Notes under the pieces: model-generated
The model's database searches: none
What the model saw: only the letters and a program-made list of their open reading frames with translations
What the model was told of the DNA's origin: nothing
In this document: one piece after another, positions 11,080 through 23,280 of the stretch
Numbering within the stretch: position 1 is the stretch's first letter
Layout of the letters: the number at the start of each line of letters is the position of its first letter
Origin: Straminergon stramineum
Taxonomy: Eukaryota; Streptophyta; Bryopsida; Hypnales; Calliergonaceae
Direction of reading: 5' to 3'
Assembly (NCBI GenBank): GCA_963920665.1
Contig: OY987266.1
Span: 9,305,001 to 9,369,000 of the forward strand
DNA length: 64,000 bases
Program-made: the position numbers and the translations under genes

Positions 11080-11660
11080 TTCTTCTTCACTGTACGTATC
11101 ACCCACACCGCAAATGCCTGTCTGTCTGGAAAAAAAAAATCAAAGCAATTCAGTTCCATTGCAGCACAGAGAACACCGACGCTCAACACCAACGGGCACA
11201 GATTAGCAAATTAAAGGATCTAGTTCAGAATCCTCATAATCACAACTTACAATTCGCCATCAAAGGTACGTAGAATGGAAGCAATGGCCGTCAGAACAAC
11301 TTCCAGCTGCATTCTGTGCATACTTAGACTAAAGTATCGCCGAGGAATTTTCTAATCAACAAAACACAGAGCTACAAATCGCTAAACCAAACAGAGAATG
11401 AGATCCTGTCGAGAAATTCCAAGAGCGTGTATACTTGACCCACTCAATTGCTGTCTGTGAGTTTGGAGAAGCCTGACGGTTAACGTTGCAGAGCTTCTTT
11501 GCCACCGCTGCTGCCTCGATCTCGTGTTCGCAGTACCGGTTAGAGGAGATTGACATGGCGACATGGCCTATTGAAGACAGGATGGAACTTCAAATTGCAC
11601 GCCCTCCTGAAGAAGGTCGCCAGGATCGACAATTGAAGCTGAATTTTTAGTTCGGAGCAA
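11080..11660. repeat. Decayed copy of the ULP1/mS34 leader (second old fragment)
   Basis: From about 11114 (gtctgtctggaaaaaaa, cagttccattgcagcacaga, aacaccgacgctcaac) it follows 1385-1545 in copy A. A weaker match continues through gagaaattccaagagcgtg, against 1665-1690. It is less AT-rich than the 4165-4440 fragment. Together the two fragments cover consecutive parts of the leader, with about 45 bases represented in both. They may be two separate copies, or one copy split by about 6.6 kb of inserted DNA. Confidence 0.6.
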
Positions 11661-14600
11661 GGTGGGTACTTCAAGTCAAATTAACAGAAGTGATGGCAGG
11701 CTCAGGAAGGCACTTCCGACTTCCGCAAATCTGCCTTCGAGAAGCTCCATCGCGACGTCGAATAAACGGCCCCTGGTGATTCTGGGATGGAAAAAGTGGG
11801 CAGTAAATGATTTTGGTCCTGCCAAAAATATTCTCTTTGGGTTAGCGTGTGTTTGTCCCCGACAACAAAATGGACCGGGTAATTGCAAAAAAGGCCAAGT
11901 TATCAAAAATAATCACCATTTAGGACCTATTGAGCCATGTGCAGCGAGGTTGGTATTGCCTGTGATTATTTTTTATGACTTGGCCCACTTTCATTGCAAT
12001 TACCCAAGACATAATCTCAATGTAGTAGAGTTGAGCCAGATGACTTCTTTGCATTGATTGTTTAACCAATCAAAACATGCCACAACGGTAAAAGTCTCTT
12101 GCATTTAGATTATGTTAGGTGGTTGCGCACTCACTAAAATAATACTGGTTGGTAGTAGTAGAGATTTCTCTCAAATTTTTCTTATTGCTAGACCAATGAA
12201 ATTTCTACTTCATACCCACCTTGTTGAAAATTTGCACAAGGCAAGGAGTGAGCATTTTCAATCTTAATTTGCTTGTCCTTAACCAATGAAACATGCCACA
12301 ATGACAAAAATCTCTTGCATTGAGATTATGAAAGTCTCTTCGGCATGGAAAAAATTGAAATTTAGTTGGGACAAGAACTCCACCAAAACTATTTTATCTT
12401 CTTACTACAAATAGTTCATTGGATTAGTAATCATGATGCGAATTGTTTTTACTAGCTTTAGGCCACTAGAAACATTGTTGTTGTTTGAAAGGACAAATAT
12501 TGAGTTGCACAAGTGGGACAAACAAGAACTTCTTGTTACAAAATTTTGGTAAACCTCAACTCTCATCATCCTTGGTGAATGGTGAAGGATAGGTTGTCCA
12601 AACCCAATATGGTTTAGATGTTGCCACTTAACTATAGGACTTTTGAGTGTTTGAGGGAGACTTTTCATCAATTCCATCTTAAACAAATTTTTTTATTATG
12701 ATAAATCCTTATAATCCAAATAAAGAATATTTAAAAACTAGTATTAACATCAAAAGTGAAACAAATAGATGGGTGGTAGTGTCAAGACCAAATGCATCAC
12801 TTGCATCTATCTACCTGTGAATGATGGAGCATGAATTGTGAGGTGAAAACTTCAAAGTCCTTCACTCTATAAATTCCATTTCTTTACTATTTATGAGTTC
12901 ATTTATTTGGTTTGATTATTCAAATATGACATCACATGTCTAGTATTTGTCAAAAAGAATTTCAATTTTTGTTGGAAAGTTTCAAATTACCATACATTTT
13001 TTAAGAAAAATAAAGAAATTTACATCAAGTACAAAATATGTTGAAAAAAGCTAAATCTTTTAGAATAGAAGTTCAATATAGTATAGAATATTATTGTACA
13101 AGGAAAACTTCTATGTCATTCAATATTTAGAAATATAATTTTAGATCCTCTACTCCAAACTTCACTAAAATGCTTATTGAAAGGAATTTTTCAAAATTTC
13201 AAAGTAGAGTAGGAATTGAAATTGAGAAGCTTTCTTTTGGTAGCTTTGCTAAGAAAATCATTGTGAATGTCAAAATTCAATTTCAAGGAAAAAAACTCAA
13301 AATTCACCAAACAATGGACCATTTTTTTGATAAACTACCCTATATTATATAAAAAAAGAATACTAAAATGGACTAATACATAGAGTTTCTTCAAATTATT
13401 TAGGTATTAAACAAGCAAATTAGCATTCCAATTTTAGCAAAACATTTATTATAATTACAACAATGGATTTGGATACTTGGACCTTTAGCCCACTTGACTT
13501 TGAAAATTGCAAGATTATGACAATAGAAGTTAGAAAATTAGATGATTACCCTACTCAACAAGAACAACAAACTTCAAGCCTTCTTGTAATGAGATTTTTG
13601 CTCCACACATATGAGATTGTGGACTGTTCAATATTATATTCTGATGAATACAAGCTTGCAAATTTTCAAAAGGAAAGACAAGATTTTGTTTACTCTCAAT
13701 TATACTACAACTTAAAGAGGTCATATAATCTAAACATACACTATCCATTTTCTAGGGGGGTTTTGTGGATTTAGGGATTTTTCTATTGAATTTTGATTGT
13801 GCAAAATTGTTCTAGACATTTGTGGAAGAAATTCAAAAACTTTGTCCATACAAAATGAAAGATTACATCACTTGAAGTTAGGAAACAATGTTCTCAACCT
13901 TGCCTAATGGAATCAATAGACTTAAGCTCCTCTTGAGCTAAGATTTTAGCACTACACCTATTCCTTTTCGAGATTGTTGCACCATCGAATGTCATATTAC
14001 TAGTTACAAACTTGCTATATTTCAAGAATAGAGGAGGACTTTCTAATAAGCTACCCAACCTAATAAATATCCTTCAAGCAACGATATATTTTGCCCTTGT
14101 AGTTCTCTTGGTTCCTCCTAAAGTTTCCTCATTGCTAGAATCTTTTTGTATGCATTTGACACAAGCTTCTTCTATCATTCAAATGGTCCTATGAGTTTCT
14201 GACAAGCAAGATATTGCTTGCATAAGCCATTGGCATCCAAAGTGACCACGAAAGTGATAACAACTACTTAGCCAAGCTTATTTTTCCCGTTGTTCACAAT
14301 AAAAGAGTTTTTTCCGGCACTTAGTAAAACGAAATTTTGAAACTCTTTGCATTGAGGATGTTCAGTGGATTATTAAGAAAATGTAGTGATTGAAGATGAC
14401 CTTTCTTTCAATTACAATTATGTCATTGTATTGTAATGACATGTGATAAACTCTTTTGGACGCACCAATAACTTGATCTTTGGGGCTATGTCAATTTATT
14501 TGTAAGATTTGATAAAAACATTTGATTGGGAAAATTATATATTCCTCCAAATACATGTCCTAATTATATGTCCACATTTGAAAAACATTTGATAAATATT

Positions 14601-15036
14601 TGAATAATTTTTTTTGCAAATCTTCTATAGTTTTATGATTTTATGCAAAAGTACCTTCAAAAACTACCTTTCTCAATGCAAGAAATGATCCTTCAAAAGC
14701 AACTTGAATGAATAAGTAAAACAAATGAAGCCTAGGTATTATTTTAACCAACTTTGAAAAGTCCAATATGAAACCCTAAATGAACAAATTCTTCATGTAC
14801 ACCCACTATTTAGATTGGATAGAGATATTTCTCTCTCTAAATAAATACCTCAAAAAACCACTACATTTAAAAGTTATCATTTTGAACTCAAACGAAATTC
14901 TTATGAAATAACAAATATACAAAAGACCATATGAGAAGTTTGTTGTAGGACAACGATGTGTTGGAGATTACCAAACCAATACCATACACCAACACATTGA
15001 GTATTCAACACTTGGGAATGTAACTCACATAGCTCT
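11661..15036. other. Mostly AT-rich gene-less DNA
   Basis: No supported gene. Open frames at 11662-12057 (131 codons) and 13463-13774 (103 codons) show no known domain and have no convincing splice context. A direct repeat with a spacing of about 220 bp is present: 12066-12115 and 12286-12335 share accaatcaaaacatgccaca and tctcttgcattgagattatg-like blocks. Confidence 0.45.
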
Positions 15037-16454
15037 TCATTCTAGATTCCATTTCAAGGTCCTCAAATTGATCAAGTCCTCCCTACCTGGGATCTCCTCC
15101 AAACCAGTCCCCCTTAGATCCAAGTAAACCAAGGCTTTCAAGTGCCCTAAGAATGGAAGTCCTTCTAGTGAACTACAATAATACAAGTCTAATAAAATCA
15201 ACGAATGCAATTCTTCTACACCTTCAATATTTTGGACACCACTCTCACTCATATCCAAGTGGGTCAACCCCTTCAAGCAACCTAACCCCGGTACCCCTCT
15301 CAAACTTTCGCAACGGTGAAGGCGGAGTGTTGTCAAAGCCTGAAGCCCACTCAAGCCTTGGATGCTGGAAAAGGTACAATATTTAAGTGCCAAGAATTCC
15401 AAGAACTTCAATTCCTTCAAGCTTTCGAGATCTGCTATTTCTGAGAAGTTCTCTTCATTGGATATCACCAATCTCCGCAATTTAGCACATTCGTTCAACT
15501 GAGACAAGTGCCAAGGGATCGGTGACCCATTGATATCCACTCGGGCTAGCTTAATTTCCCTCAAAGAGCAAAGGTATCGTACTTCAGGAAAATCACGATA
15601 AGCATCGCACCCTGATATCTCAAGTGATGCAAGACGTGTTGCAACTTCCCAACCAGTTACCAAGTTCAATAGTGGACAATCCCACAGGATAAGGGACTGC
15701 AAGCTGGGAAATTCCCTCAAATCCAGATGCTCGAGTTTAGAACACCCAACGAGACTCAACACTCTAATATACTGAGTCGAAGATTGCTCAATCGGAAAAC
15801 TCGTACAATAAGTCCGGAGCTGGGGATTCTTGCACAACACTTCCTTCGAGATCTTTTTGTAGAACTCTAACTTTAAAAACCATATTTTGTGCTCCCAAAC
15901 AGATATATGAGCAAGATCATTTCCTTCTTCAAACACCATATCCTCCACATTCACGAAATCGAGCTTCCAAAGCTGAAAAACCTGCACAAAGATATACTTT
16001 GCCACGTTAGAGCAAAATTATTGTTAAGAGAACGAAGTTCTTACACAAAATCGGAAGTGAATTGAAGACCATAGAGTGAATTCCATGATAATTCAGATAT
16101 TACGTGGTCTCCTAATCATTTTAAACAGATGAAAATCAAGCATTCAAATCATCTGGTAACAAAAAATAAGAATCAAACAAAGATAATGATCTCAATGTTT
16201 TGGCAAACAAAACCTACATAGTTCAGAATTTCTCTCGGTTCACGGTCTTGCAGAATTGCTAGCCTTCGGCATACTTCTTCCAAAGGGAAACATTTTCCAT
16301 TTTTCACTTCGTGAAACGAATCCCTACATGAGCACTCTTGGACCAAATTGAGTAGTGTAGATTGCAAGTCCTCATTAAAGGAACTCAACACACTCGCTGG
16401 GATAACACTGCGAAGTGCAACCACAACTGTTCCACATGCACTATCCAATATAAC
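15037..16454 (-). CDS. Leucine-rich-repeat protein, disease-resistance-like (partial gene model)
   Basis: Two exons are supported: 16454-16218 (79 codons) and 15981-15037 (314 codons and a stop), joined in phase 0 by an intron with ends gtaggt and tgtgcag. The larger exon is almost entirely LRRs of the irregular plant resistance-protein type: repeated LxxLxLxxC/S units such as LRTLKWNLE, LTTLRLHRCESLRGVPGLG and LVYLDLRGTGLEEIPG. Acidic and Trp-rich sequence lies ahead of them. The upstream exon is helical and has no P-loop. No NB-ARC, TIR or kinase motif is visible, so this is either an LRR-only protein or the 3' end of a longer gene. It follows the SANT and ULP1 genes on the same strand. The start codon is not resolved. 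A role in immune recognition is an inference from LRR style only. Confidence 0.7.
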
Positions 16455-16631
16455 CTGCACCACACCCATCACCGAGTCAAAGTCAACAAGCAAACATAAA
16501 CTACGAGAATGTTATCACCTTCCTAACTTATCATGCTCATACAATCGACTACAAGTAGCATCTCGTTCTCACATAAGCATCGATATAACCATTCTCAAAA
16601 TTTAAAACTGAATCCAAGAAAATCACATGCA

Positions 16632-17701
16632 TCATTTGAATACACAAAAGAATGAACAATACAACAATTCAATAAACCATCCAACTATCAAGGAGCATGC
16701 CATAATAGTATGAATTAGGAGTGAGCCCAAACTTCCAACTTCATCCTCAAATGACCTTCCCCTTAAGATTGGTGGTGGATTGGGAGCAAGTGAGTCAGGT
16801 GAGCTCAATGGGTGCAAGTCATTACGTACATTAGAACTCAACTTCATACGCTTTGGAGATATATTGGCTTTGGTGCGAATTTCATCCATGGTGGTGTACA
16901 TTTCCACACTCAAGGTCGTTGCTAATTTCAAGTCCAAGCGCTCCTCTTGCGTGATCTCGGAAAATGTCTTACCGGTCTTCATGAAATACTTCTTGTATGT
17001 GTTATATGCCTTCAACAAAGTGTCATACCGAAGCCGACATTGGTCAGCTGACAACAAGCTTCCAAGTTTCTTTCCAATTTCTTCACAAATGAGGTTCCAA
17101 TGTGTACGGCCTCCACTCCCCTTGCAAAAGCGACCTCCTTCCACCATACATGAAAGCAAAACCCAAGTCTCCTCCTCGGTCATTTTCCTACCTCTCTTAT
17201 TTTTCCCTTTTTGTACTTCACACAAATCCATACATGGTACTTCTTTAGGTGCAGGATGTTGCAGCATGTCTGAAAAACTTTCAGACACTCTTTCATACTC
17301 AACATGTCGAAGATCAACACCATCCAACGGTTCAAAATCCAACCTTGATATCCCGCTTGATTGTTGATGTTGGACATCAATTGCATCTTTGTCAGTAGAC
17401 GACGCATGCTTGGCCACAGAAATTGAATCATTGAAATGGGTTGGGCCACCGGTTAGCACCCTAGGCTCGACATATTGTTGCTTGGATAATAAACTTTCAC
17501 TTCTATCTTCACTCTCCGTAGGTCCAATCTGAGGACTACACACTGGTCCATTATCCCCCTTCGATATCAAAGTTGATTGTCCGGCTTGGGCATAATGTGC
17601 ATCTTCATGAGTTGATGCATGGTTGATCTCAGAACCTTCACCATTGAAAAGGGTTGGGCCAACAGTCTGATGCACATCTTTGATGCATGCCTCAAAATTA
17701 C
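16632..17701 (-). CDS. Myb/SANT-like (trihelix-type) DNA-binding protein
   Basis: One long exon begins after a good acceptor (tttttacag) at 17701. The frame holds a low-complexity N-terminal half, then a basic stretch (KGKNKRGRK) and a Myb/SANT-like domain: TEEETWVLLSCMVEGGRF, THWNLICEEIGKKLG and DQCRLRYDTLLKAYNTYKKY in order. A basic, proline-containing tail follows. In this reading the last 30 residues are hydrophobic (IHTIMACSLIVGWFIELLYC), which could be a membrane tail or translated intron. The N-terminal half has an internal duplication: the GPTxFN...HAST/S...QQS-type block occurs twice, at about 17663-17574 and 17450-17358. Domains of this type occur in transcription factors and in transposon-derived proteins. 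The first exon is not identified, and it could be continuous with the ULP1 exons 260 bases upstream. Confidence 0.7.
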
Positions 17702-17958
17702 CTGTAAAAACACCCACGACTACATCTAAGAATATACTAAACATATCAAACAAGAGAAGCAGTAAGGACGAAGGTCCTAAAGTCCACTAGCACTCAAAAT
17801 ACTCAAAAATTCCAAAAGTACTACACCCCAAAGGCCCTGCATCCAAAACCAGGTGCACCTCAAAGCAAACGTAGCTGTAGCTTTTGAACCAATTCTTTTG
17901 ATATTTCCAAGACATGCTTTGAACAAACGATACCTACTGTATAACAAGAAATCATTCC

Positions 17959-20126
17959 TCACATAAATATTTTTATGTGAGAAATCAAAAAATTATGCTC
18001 TGACAAAATGTAGCTGCAAGTAGAGGTGACTATGGTGGAATGAATAAGAATAGTTATTTGAGAACCCTTCACAACCTCATCTCTCACAAGGGAAGAAACA
18101 TCACCTTCGTGAGATAAGAGAAATCGAAGATTTTGGGTGGATTGCAGAACCTCCTGGATTGCCCTGTGCTTCTTAGCACGCTTTTGAGATATACTGCTAA
18201 GCTCATAGATGAGGTTCTGGATGTGCTTCCGCTTGCCCAAAACCTCCCGTACAAAATGGGGACTAATGAATTTCAGACCCATATCACTTGAAGGAAAGCT
18301 AAAGTCGAATGATGTTGACAGCACGAGAAATGCTTCAATATAGTTCAAAACATGTAAACCACAATCGTGGGAATTGTCCTGTTTGGGAACCTTGCACAAT
18401 CAAGGTACAACAAAATATACACCGTGAACCTTTTTCTGCAGCTTTGGCATACAAAAATGCAAAAAGCAAGTAATCAAGAACAAGTCAGACACAACAAACA
18501 ATACCTTGGCTTCCATATACTTCATTAGGCAGACTGCATGTAATTGATCCCCGTTACTTGAAACCTCGAATCTTTCCATCCATGCCTGTAAGACATAACT
18601 GCACAAGTGACAGAATCACAATATTTAGAAAAGACACTGGCAACAAGTCAATTGCAAAGGTCCATTACGAAGCTTTGAAACATGCCACTGAGCCATGACT
18701 TTCTCAAAGCCAACAAACAATTTGCTTGCCAGACACAAATCTTCAGCAAGATTTTGCCAAAAACAGAATGGACAGCACACATCTTATACTTTCAAGTTCA
18801 TTCTTCACAAAAGGTTCATAGAAAAATTGCTGAAATAGGTCAAATAAAAATTGACGAGAGACAACCTTCAAACCTATACACCAAGTTCGGACCTAAAACC
18901 TTGAGAAATGCCAAAATTTGTATTTACATGGAACTTTGAACACAAACGGAGACATCGATCGGAACAAAGGAATACGTTTTCAATCCATCATGCGAGTCCA
19001 AGACTCACCTCCGGATCCAGCCTTCAAAGCTCTCATGTTGCCCTGCAATCGGATCTAGATGAACTATACAAGGGGATCGCATCGTTTCACCTACGTAGAA
19101 AGCAACACAACACAACTTAGTTTGGACAAAGATTCACAACCAATTATACACCTTCAAGCACATGCAGGGAAATGAAATACACACTCACCAGGCAGACGAG
19201 TGAGGTTACTGAGGTGGCATATGATGACCAAGCTCCAATGGGAACTGCCATCCCCAAAAGATCACCACAATATGAGAGATACAACACGTGGAAAAAGTTC
19301 TTTTCTTCAATGTCAACACACAATATTAGGGTGAACAGAAACAATCAAGGACTACAAACTAATCATCAAACAGCAGACTCAAATCATTCAAACCCTCAAC
19401 TTCGCAACCAACATTAAACCTGTAACACAATAGAACTACCACCTTTTAAGGATAGGAATGAAAACATAGTCTTTTGCAAAGAGGTTCACTTCCTTGGTCC
19501 AATTCCGGAGTTGCTCATAGTCCACCTTACACGGATCGATGCCTGTGGATGCTGTGCTCTGCAAAAGCTTCGTAAAGAAAAAGCTGTTGAAGAAATAGAA
19601 GCGATTTCCATGCTCAGGGGATAGTCCCCTTTCAAGAAACCTGCAATCCGAGTGGCCAATAGGTAGGACTCTCACGTTAGGAATGGCACTGATACTAAAC
19701 TTCCCAGTCAGCAAGTGGTTGTCTAGGAACTAGAGAGAACAAAGATCCAAATCATCTATCGAGCCCAATTTTATTTATCTATCAAACACAGAACAACAAC
19801 ATGATTACGTACTTGATATAGAAATCAACAATGTTATTGCTGAGATACCCCCCTGGTTGTAGTCCCTCCACATCTGTCTCAGTGATTGTCACCGCATCGA
19901 CTTCACCTTCAGGATAGATAAGCAATTCTTGTGACACCTCAACTTCTTGGGTAATCTGTCGCAAGGCTAATTGATACACTGTCTCTGCTGCCCTTAAAGC
20001 ATTCTCGGCCACGGAATTGTCAATAGGCTTGAAATCCACATGGTGCTCTCCAGAACTTCCTCCAGTCATCTGGTCCAGTAAGGGCGAACTCATGGCAGAC
20101 ATGTCTTCAGCTGGCAAGAACGACCG
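17959..20126 (-). CDS. ULP1-type SUMO protease (peptidase family C48), intact copy
   Basis: Six exons fit with consistent phase: 20126-19809, 19729-19443, 19244-19189, 19090-19009, 18598-18505 and 18390 to a stop at 17959 (the last border is uncertain). Family landmarks appear in order: the fold-start block LSNNIVDFYIKY, FYFFNSFFFTKL, then HWSLVIICH with the catalytic His, VHLDPIAGQH with the catalytic Asp, and PKQDNSHDCGLH with the oxyanion Gln and nucleophile Cys. All catalytic residues are present. The family matures SUMO precursors and removes SUMO from proteins, mostly in the nucleus. About 106 residues precede the core; the first ATG in them is at 20102, but upstream exons may exist. 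The gene is divergent from mS34, and its left paralogue carries a stop codon. Confidence 0.85.
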
Positions 20127-21487
20127 CTTGAAACCAAGTTAGGTGCTGGTTCGATTGATTAGGAGGGTATTCACTCCTATCCTCGATGAGCCCCTGCCCA
20201 TAAAACTTCCAGGACATGTTCAGTGGAAATGAACAACGAGAGAATCTACCACAGACTCTGATACGTTCGATCTACAAGCAATGAAACTCCCAGATGTAGA
20301 TCATATGGGGGGGTTATCCATCGAGGGGAAGGCCAATTCTTTGATAGAAAAACACGATACTATGAAACATAAACAATACGTTTCTGTCTAGAAAGAAAGG
20401 AAATTTACATCACTAGAAAGGTACCGCATTGAAAAGACCAGCAAGGGGATCAAAACGTCCCCGGTCTCCTTCCCTGTTTCTCCCACAACAAAAATGCCTG
20501 GCTGTCTGGAATAAAAATGAAAACATTTCAGTTCCATTGCATCACAGAAAACATCAACCCTCAAGCGTGTACCTCAGCTCTCGCGCTTCATCAACGTGCA
20601 CACATTGAAAATGATCTCGTTTAGAGCCTAATCTCAACAAATTCGCGACCTGGCCTTCACAAACAAGCAACAGCTGCTGGGCTCTGTTTCTGTTGGCTAT
20701 GGAAGCATCCAAAACACGGAATTTCTAAGCAACAAGGCGCTACACTACATAGAAAATGACAGGTGGTCAAGAAATTCGACGGGCGTGCCCAACTTACTGG
20801 TACAAACTAATGCTGTCGACGGCCTTGGCGAAGCCCAACGATTGTAAAGCTTCTGCCGCACCCCACCCCAATTGGGCAAGCCAGATCAAGGGCTCGTGGT
20901 TCCAGTTAGCGAATTGTCGACTAGAGAAGGTCGGCGTTGAAAACCACCATCCATCGGAGGAAGCTCGAGACCGAAGCTGATGGAGTGAGGAGATCGGACA
21001 AGTGTCTCCTTTTTATACTCATGCGCAAGCGAAGGCAGGCCGCAAGAGGGAAGGACAAGTCGGGCTCCGATTTCCGCAACTCTCTGATACCAGAAATAAG
21101 GGCTTCGCACAGACAAAGCAAGACGGCACGCGATAACAACAGCAACGACAAACCGGAGCACCACATATTCTGTGAAGGCCCACCCAACTCCGATTGTGGC
21201 ATCGTTATGTGTTCCAAGTCTGATATCGGAGGAGGATAGAAGTTTGGAAGAGTACCGGGAGGGGATTGCAGGGGATGAGACGTACAGTTCTGCCTTTGAG
21301 AATGCAGGGGAACAAACGGCAAATGGTGTAGGTGACGTGTCAACACGGCTCCAGTTGTTCTCGGGTTCGGGGAACGCGCGGGGAACGAATGCGCATTCCG
21401 TTCCCCTCTGCACTCGTAACAGTGCAGAGATTTTCTGGGGTTTAGGGTTTCATTCTTCGGGATCGGGTTTGGTGGTGTGTTGAGCTC
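20127..21487. promoter_or_regulatory. Intergenic leader between divergent ULP1 and mS34 genes, copy B
   Basis: It matches 1005-2389 with small indels. The telo-box-like TTTAGGGTTT is conserved at 21441-21450, about 40 bases before the mS34 start. Two long minus-strand open frames (20886-21413 and 20921-21601) are not maintained at the same length in copy A and show no domain, so they are treated as non-coding. Confidence 0.55.
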
Positions 21488-23280
21488 ATGGCGATGTCGC
21501 GCTTGGCGACGATGTTTCCGTTGCGGAGGGCCATGGCGTCCGTCGCAAAACATGCGGAAGCTGCAGCAGAGGTGGTCCAGAAGAAGCCAGGCACTGGGCA
21601 TCCGAAGAAGAACAACCTATTCGACGTGGCGAGGCTGCTGCCAGGCTGGGGCATCGGTCACAAAGTTGCCAAGTCGCATTGGCAACCTCAAGCTTACTAC
21701 AAGATTTATGACGTTAAGTTAGGGAAGGTACATGGATGAGCCTTGCTGGGATTCTGATTTGCGGGGGTTAAATGCAAGGTTTGCATCTTTTTGGAAGGAT
21801 AGAATTCGAGTTTCCAGCTTGACTCGCTACTTCTGTTCCTTGATCCCTGTAATTTTTTCCATTGAGGATCAGCCGAACGTTCAGGATGTCTGAGGAAAGA
21901 AAGGTACATTTATGAGTCCTGCTGTGACAGTGATTCACGGAGGTTATGGTTGTCTAGTTCTGAAAATGCAAGGGTTGCATCTTTTAGGAAGGGTGGAATT
22001 GGAATTTTCATCTCGCTTCGCTTCCTTGTGTTCTTTTATCCCTGTGGTTTTTTCCATGGAGGATCAGCAGAACGTTTAGAAATATCTGAGGAAAGAAAGG
22101 TACATTGATGATTCTTGCTGCGATTCTGAGATGCTGAGGTCATTGATTTTCTAGTTCTGAAAATGCAAGGGTTGCATCTTTTAGGAAGTGTAGAATTGGA
22201 GTTTTTAGCTTGACTCGCTCCTCGTGCTTCTTCATCCCTGTTATTCGTTCGATCGAGGATCAGTAGAACGTTTATGTTGAGGAGAGGAAAGGTTAAGGAT
22301 TATGCTGAGCAGCATGTAATTTAGGGTTTTTGAGTGTGTGTAATGAGAGGCCCCAAGCAGACTGGGCCTTTCCTGCATGAAATCAAGACAGGTGTGCAAT
22401 TCCTGTCCTCCCTGGTCTAACCTCATAGGTTTTGCCTCACAGGGCACACCCTATGAGGCCGCACATTGACGGATCACATGCGGTGATGAGCCGGGCGATT
22501 GATCTTAGATTCCTGTTGCTTTGGAATGTGTGGAACAGATTGGAATTTTCCTTACGAATATTTCAATTCCTGTCAAGTACGCCAGAAGCTTCTCTTTGAG
22601 CTGACGTGTTGTTTATTGTGTGCTTGAAGGATGCCGGGCATGGAACTGCCTGGGGGATATATCATGAACAAGGCAAGCAGTCTTTAACCTGACTTGGCAT
22701 TCTTTGATAGCATAAATAACCATGATAATTTGAAGGGGTGATGACCTTGTATACAATTTACTGAGTTGTTACAAGCATCTGTCTGAAATTGTCAATCTTG
22801 CCCCATGCCTATTGATTTTGGCGGAGACATCTTAGTTGCAGGTTCTAAAGTGGTTGCCCATAGCGTCATATTATTAGTTTCATGTTCTCGTGTGAGGTGG
22901 AGCTATGATTTGTCAAAGAAAAACTACCATCATGACAATCTTTCTTTAAAGTCAATACTTTTGTGGAGTAAGATATCGAACCTTCAGTTATGTGGAAAAT
23001 CTAGCATCTGGTTCTATTCTTGAATTTTACAGTTCTGGACAGCATCATAGTTTTCAGATGACCGATTTACTTGTCCATCTATCTTTCTTCGTGTGGGATG
23101 ATAACATTCTATCTTGCTCATTGTATCTGTGCAGATGTAGAAGCAGGGAAGTTACAAAAGATTAGTGGCGCAAATAAGCGGTGTTGGAAGTATGTTGCTG
23201 ATGGACCTGAGCGAAATTGGGAATATGTAGCGTCTCAGAAGGCACCCAAGGAAGCAACGATGGAGGTCTTAGCTCAGTGA
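21488..23280 (+). CDS. Mitochondrial small-subunit ribosomal protein mS34 homologue
   Basis: Three exons (21488-21727, 22630-22672, 23135-23280) join in frame to 142 residues. Exon 1 carries a basic, Ser/Ala-rich N-terminus that could be a mitochondrial presequence, then NNLFDVARLLPGWGIGHKVA, which resembles the conserved core of MRPS34 proteins. Exon 2 gives GHGTAWGIYH, matching the HGKAWGI-type block that follows in the family. The C-terminus has KRCWKYVADGPERNWEYV. Exon 2 ends with a GC donor (CAAG then gcaagc), also found in copy A. The family belongs to the mitoribosomal small subunit. Assignment rests on these two blocks and their order. The start codon is the first ATG of the frame and is conserved in copy A. 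Confidence 0.78.
21728..22300 (+). repeat. Three tandem units in mS34 intron 1 (copy B)
   Basis: Units start at 21728, 21904 and 22100, each with AAG then GTACAT. The first unit is about 18 bp shorter than its counterpart in copy A because of a deletion around 21770. The layout is otherwise the same as at 2630-3220. Confidence 0.85.

Larger units (their letters stand above)
19141..22712. repeat. Segmental duplication, copy B
   Basis: Counterpart of 1-3632, in the same orientation. It covers ULP1 exons 1-3 recognised here, the shared leader, mS34 exons 1 and 2 and the start of mS34 intron 2. Similarity ends at about 22712. Copy B keeps flanking gene parts on both sides (ULP1 exons 4-6 and mS34 exon 3), so it probably represents the ancestral arrangement. 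Confidence 0.93.

Noticed and set aside
13463..13774. 103-codon open frame as a gene
   Set aside because: AT-rich composition, no domain and no splice or promoter context.
20886..21601. Minus-strand open frames of 175 and 226 codons between ULP1 and mS34
   Set aside because: Not kept at equal length in copy A and without recognisable domain.
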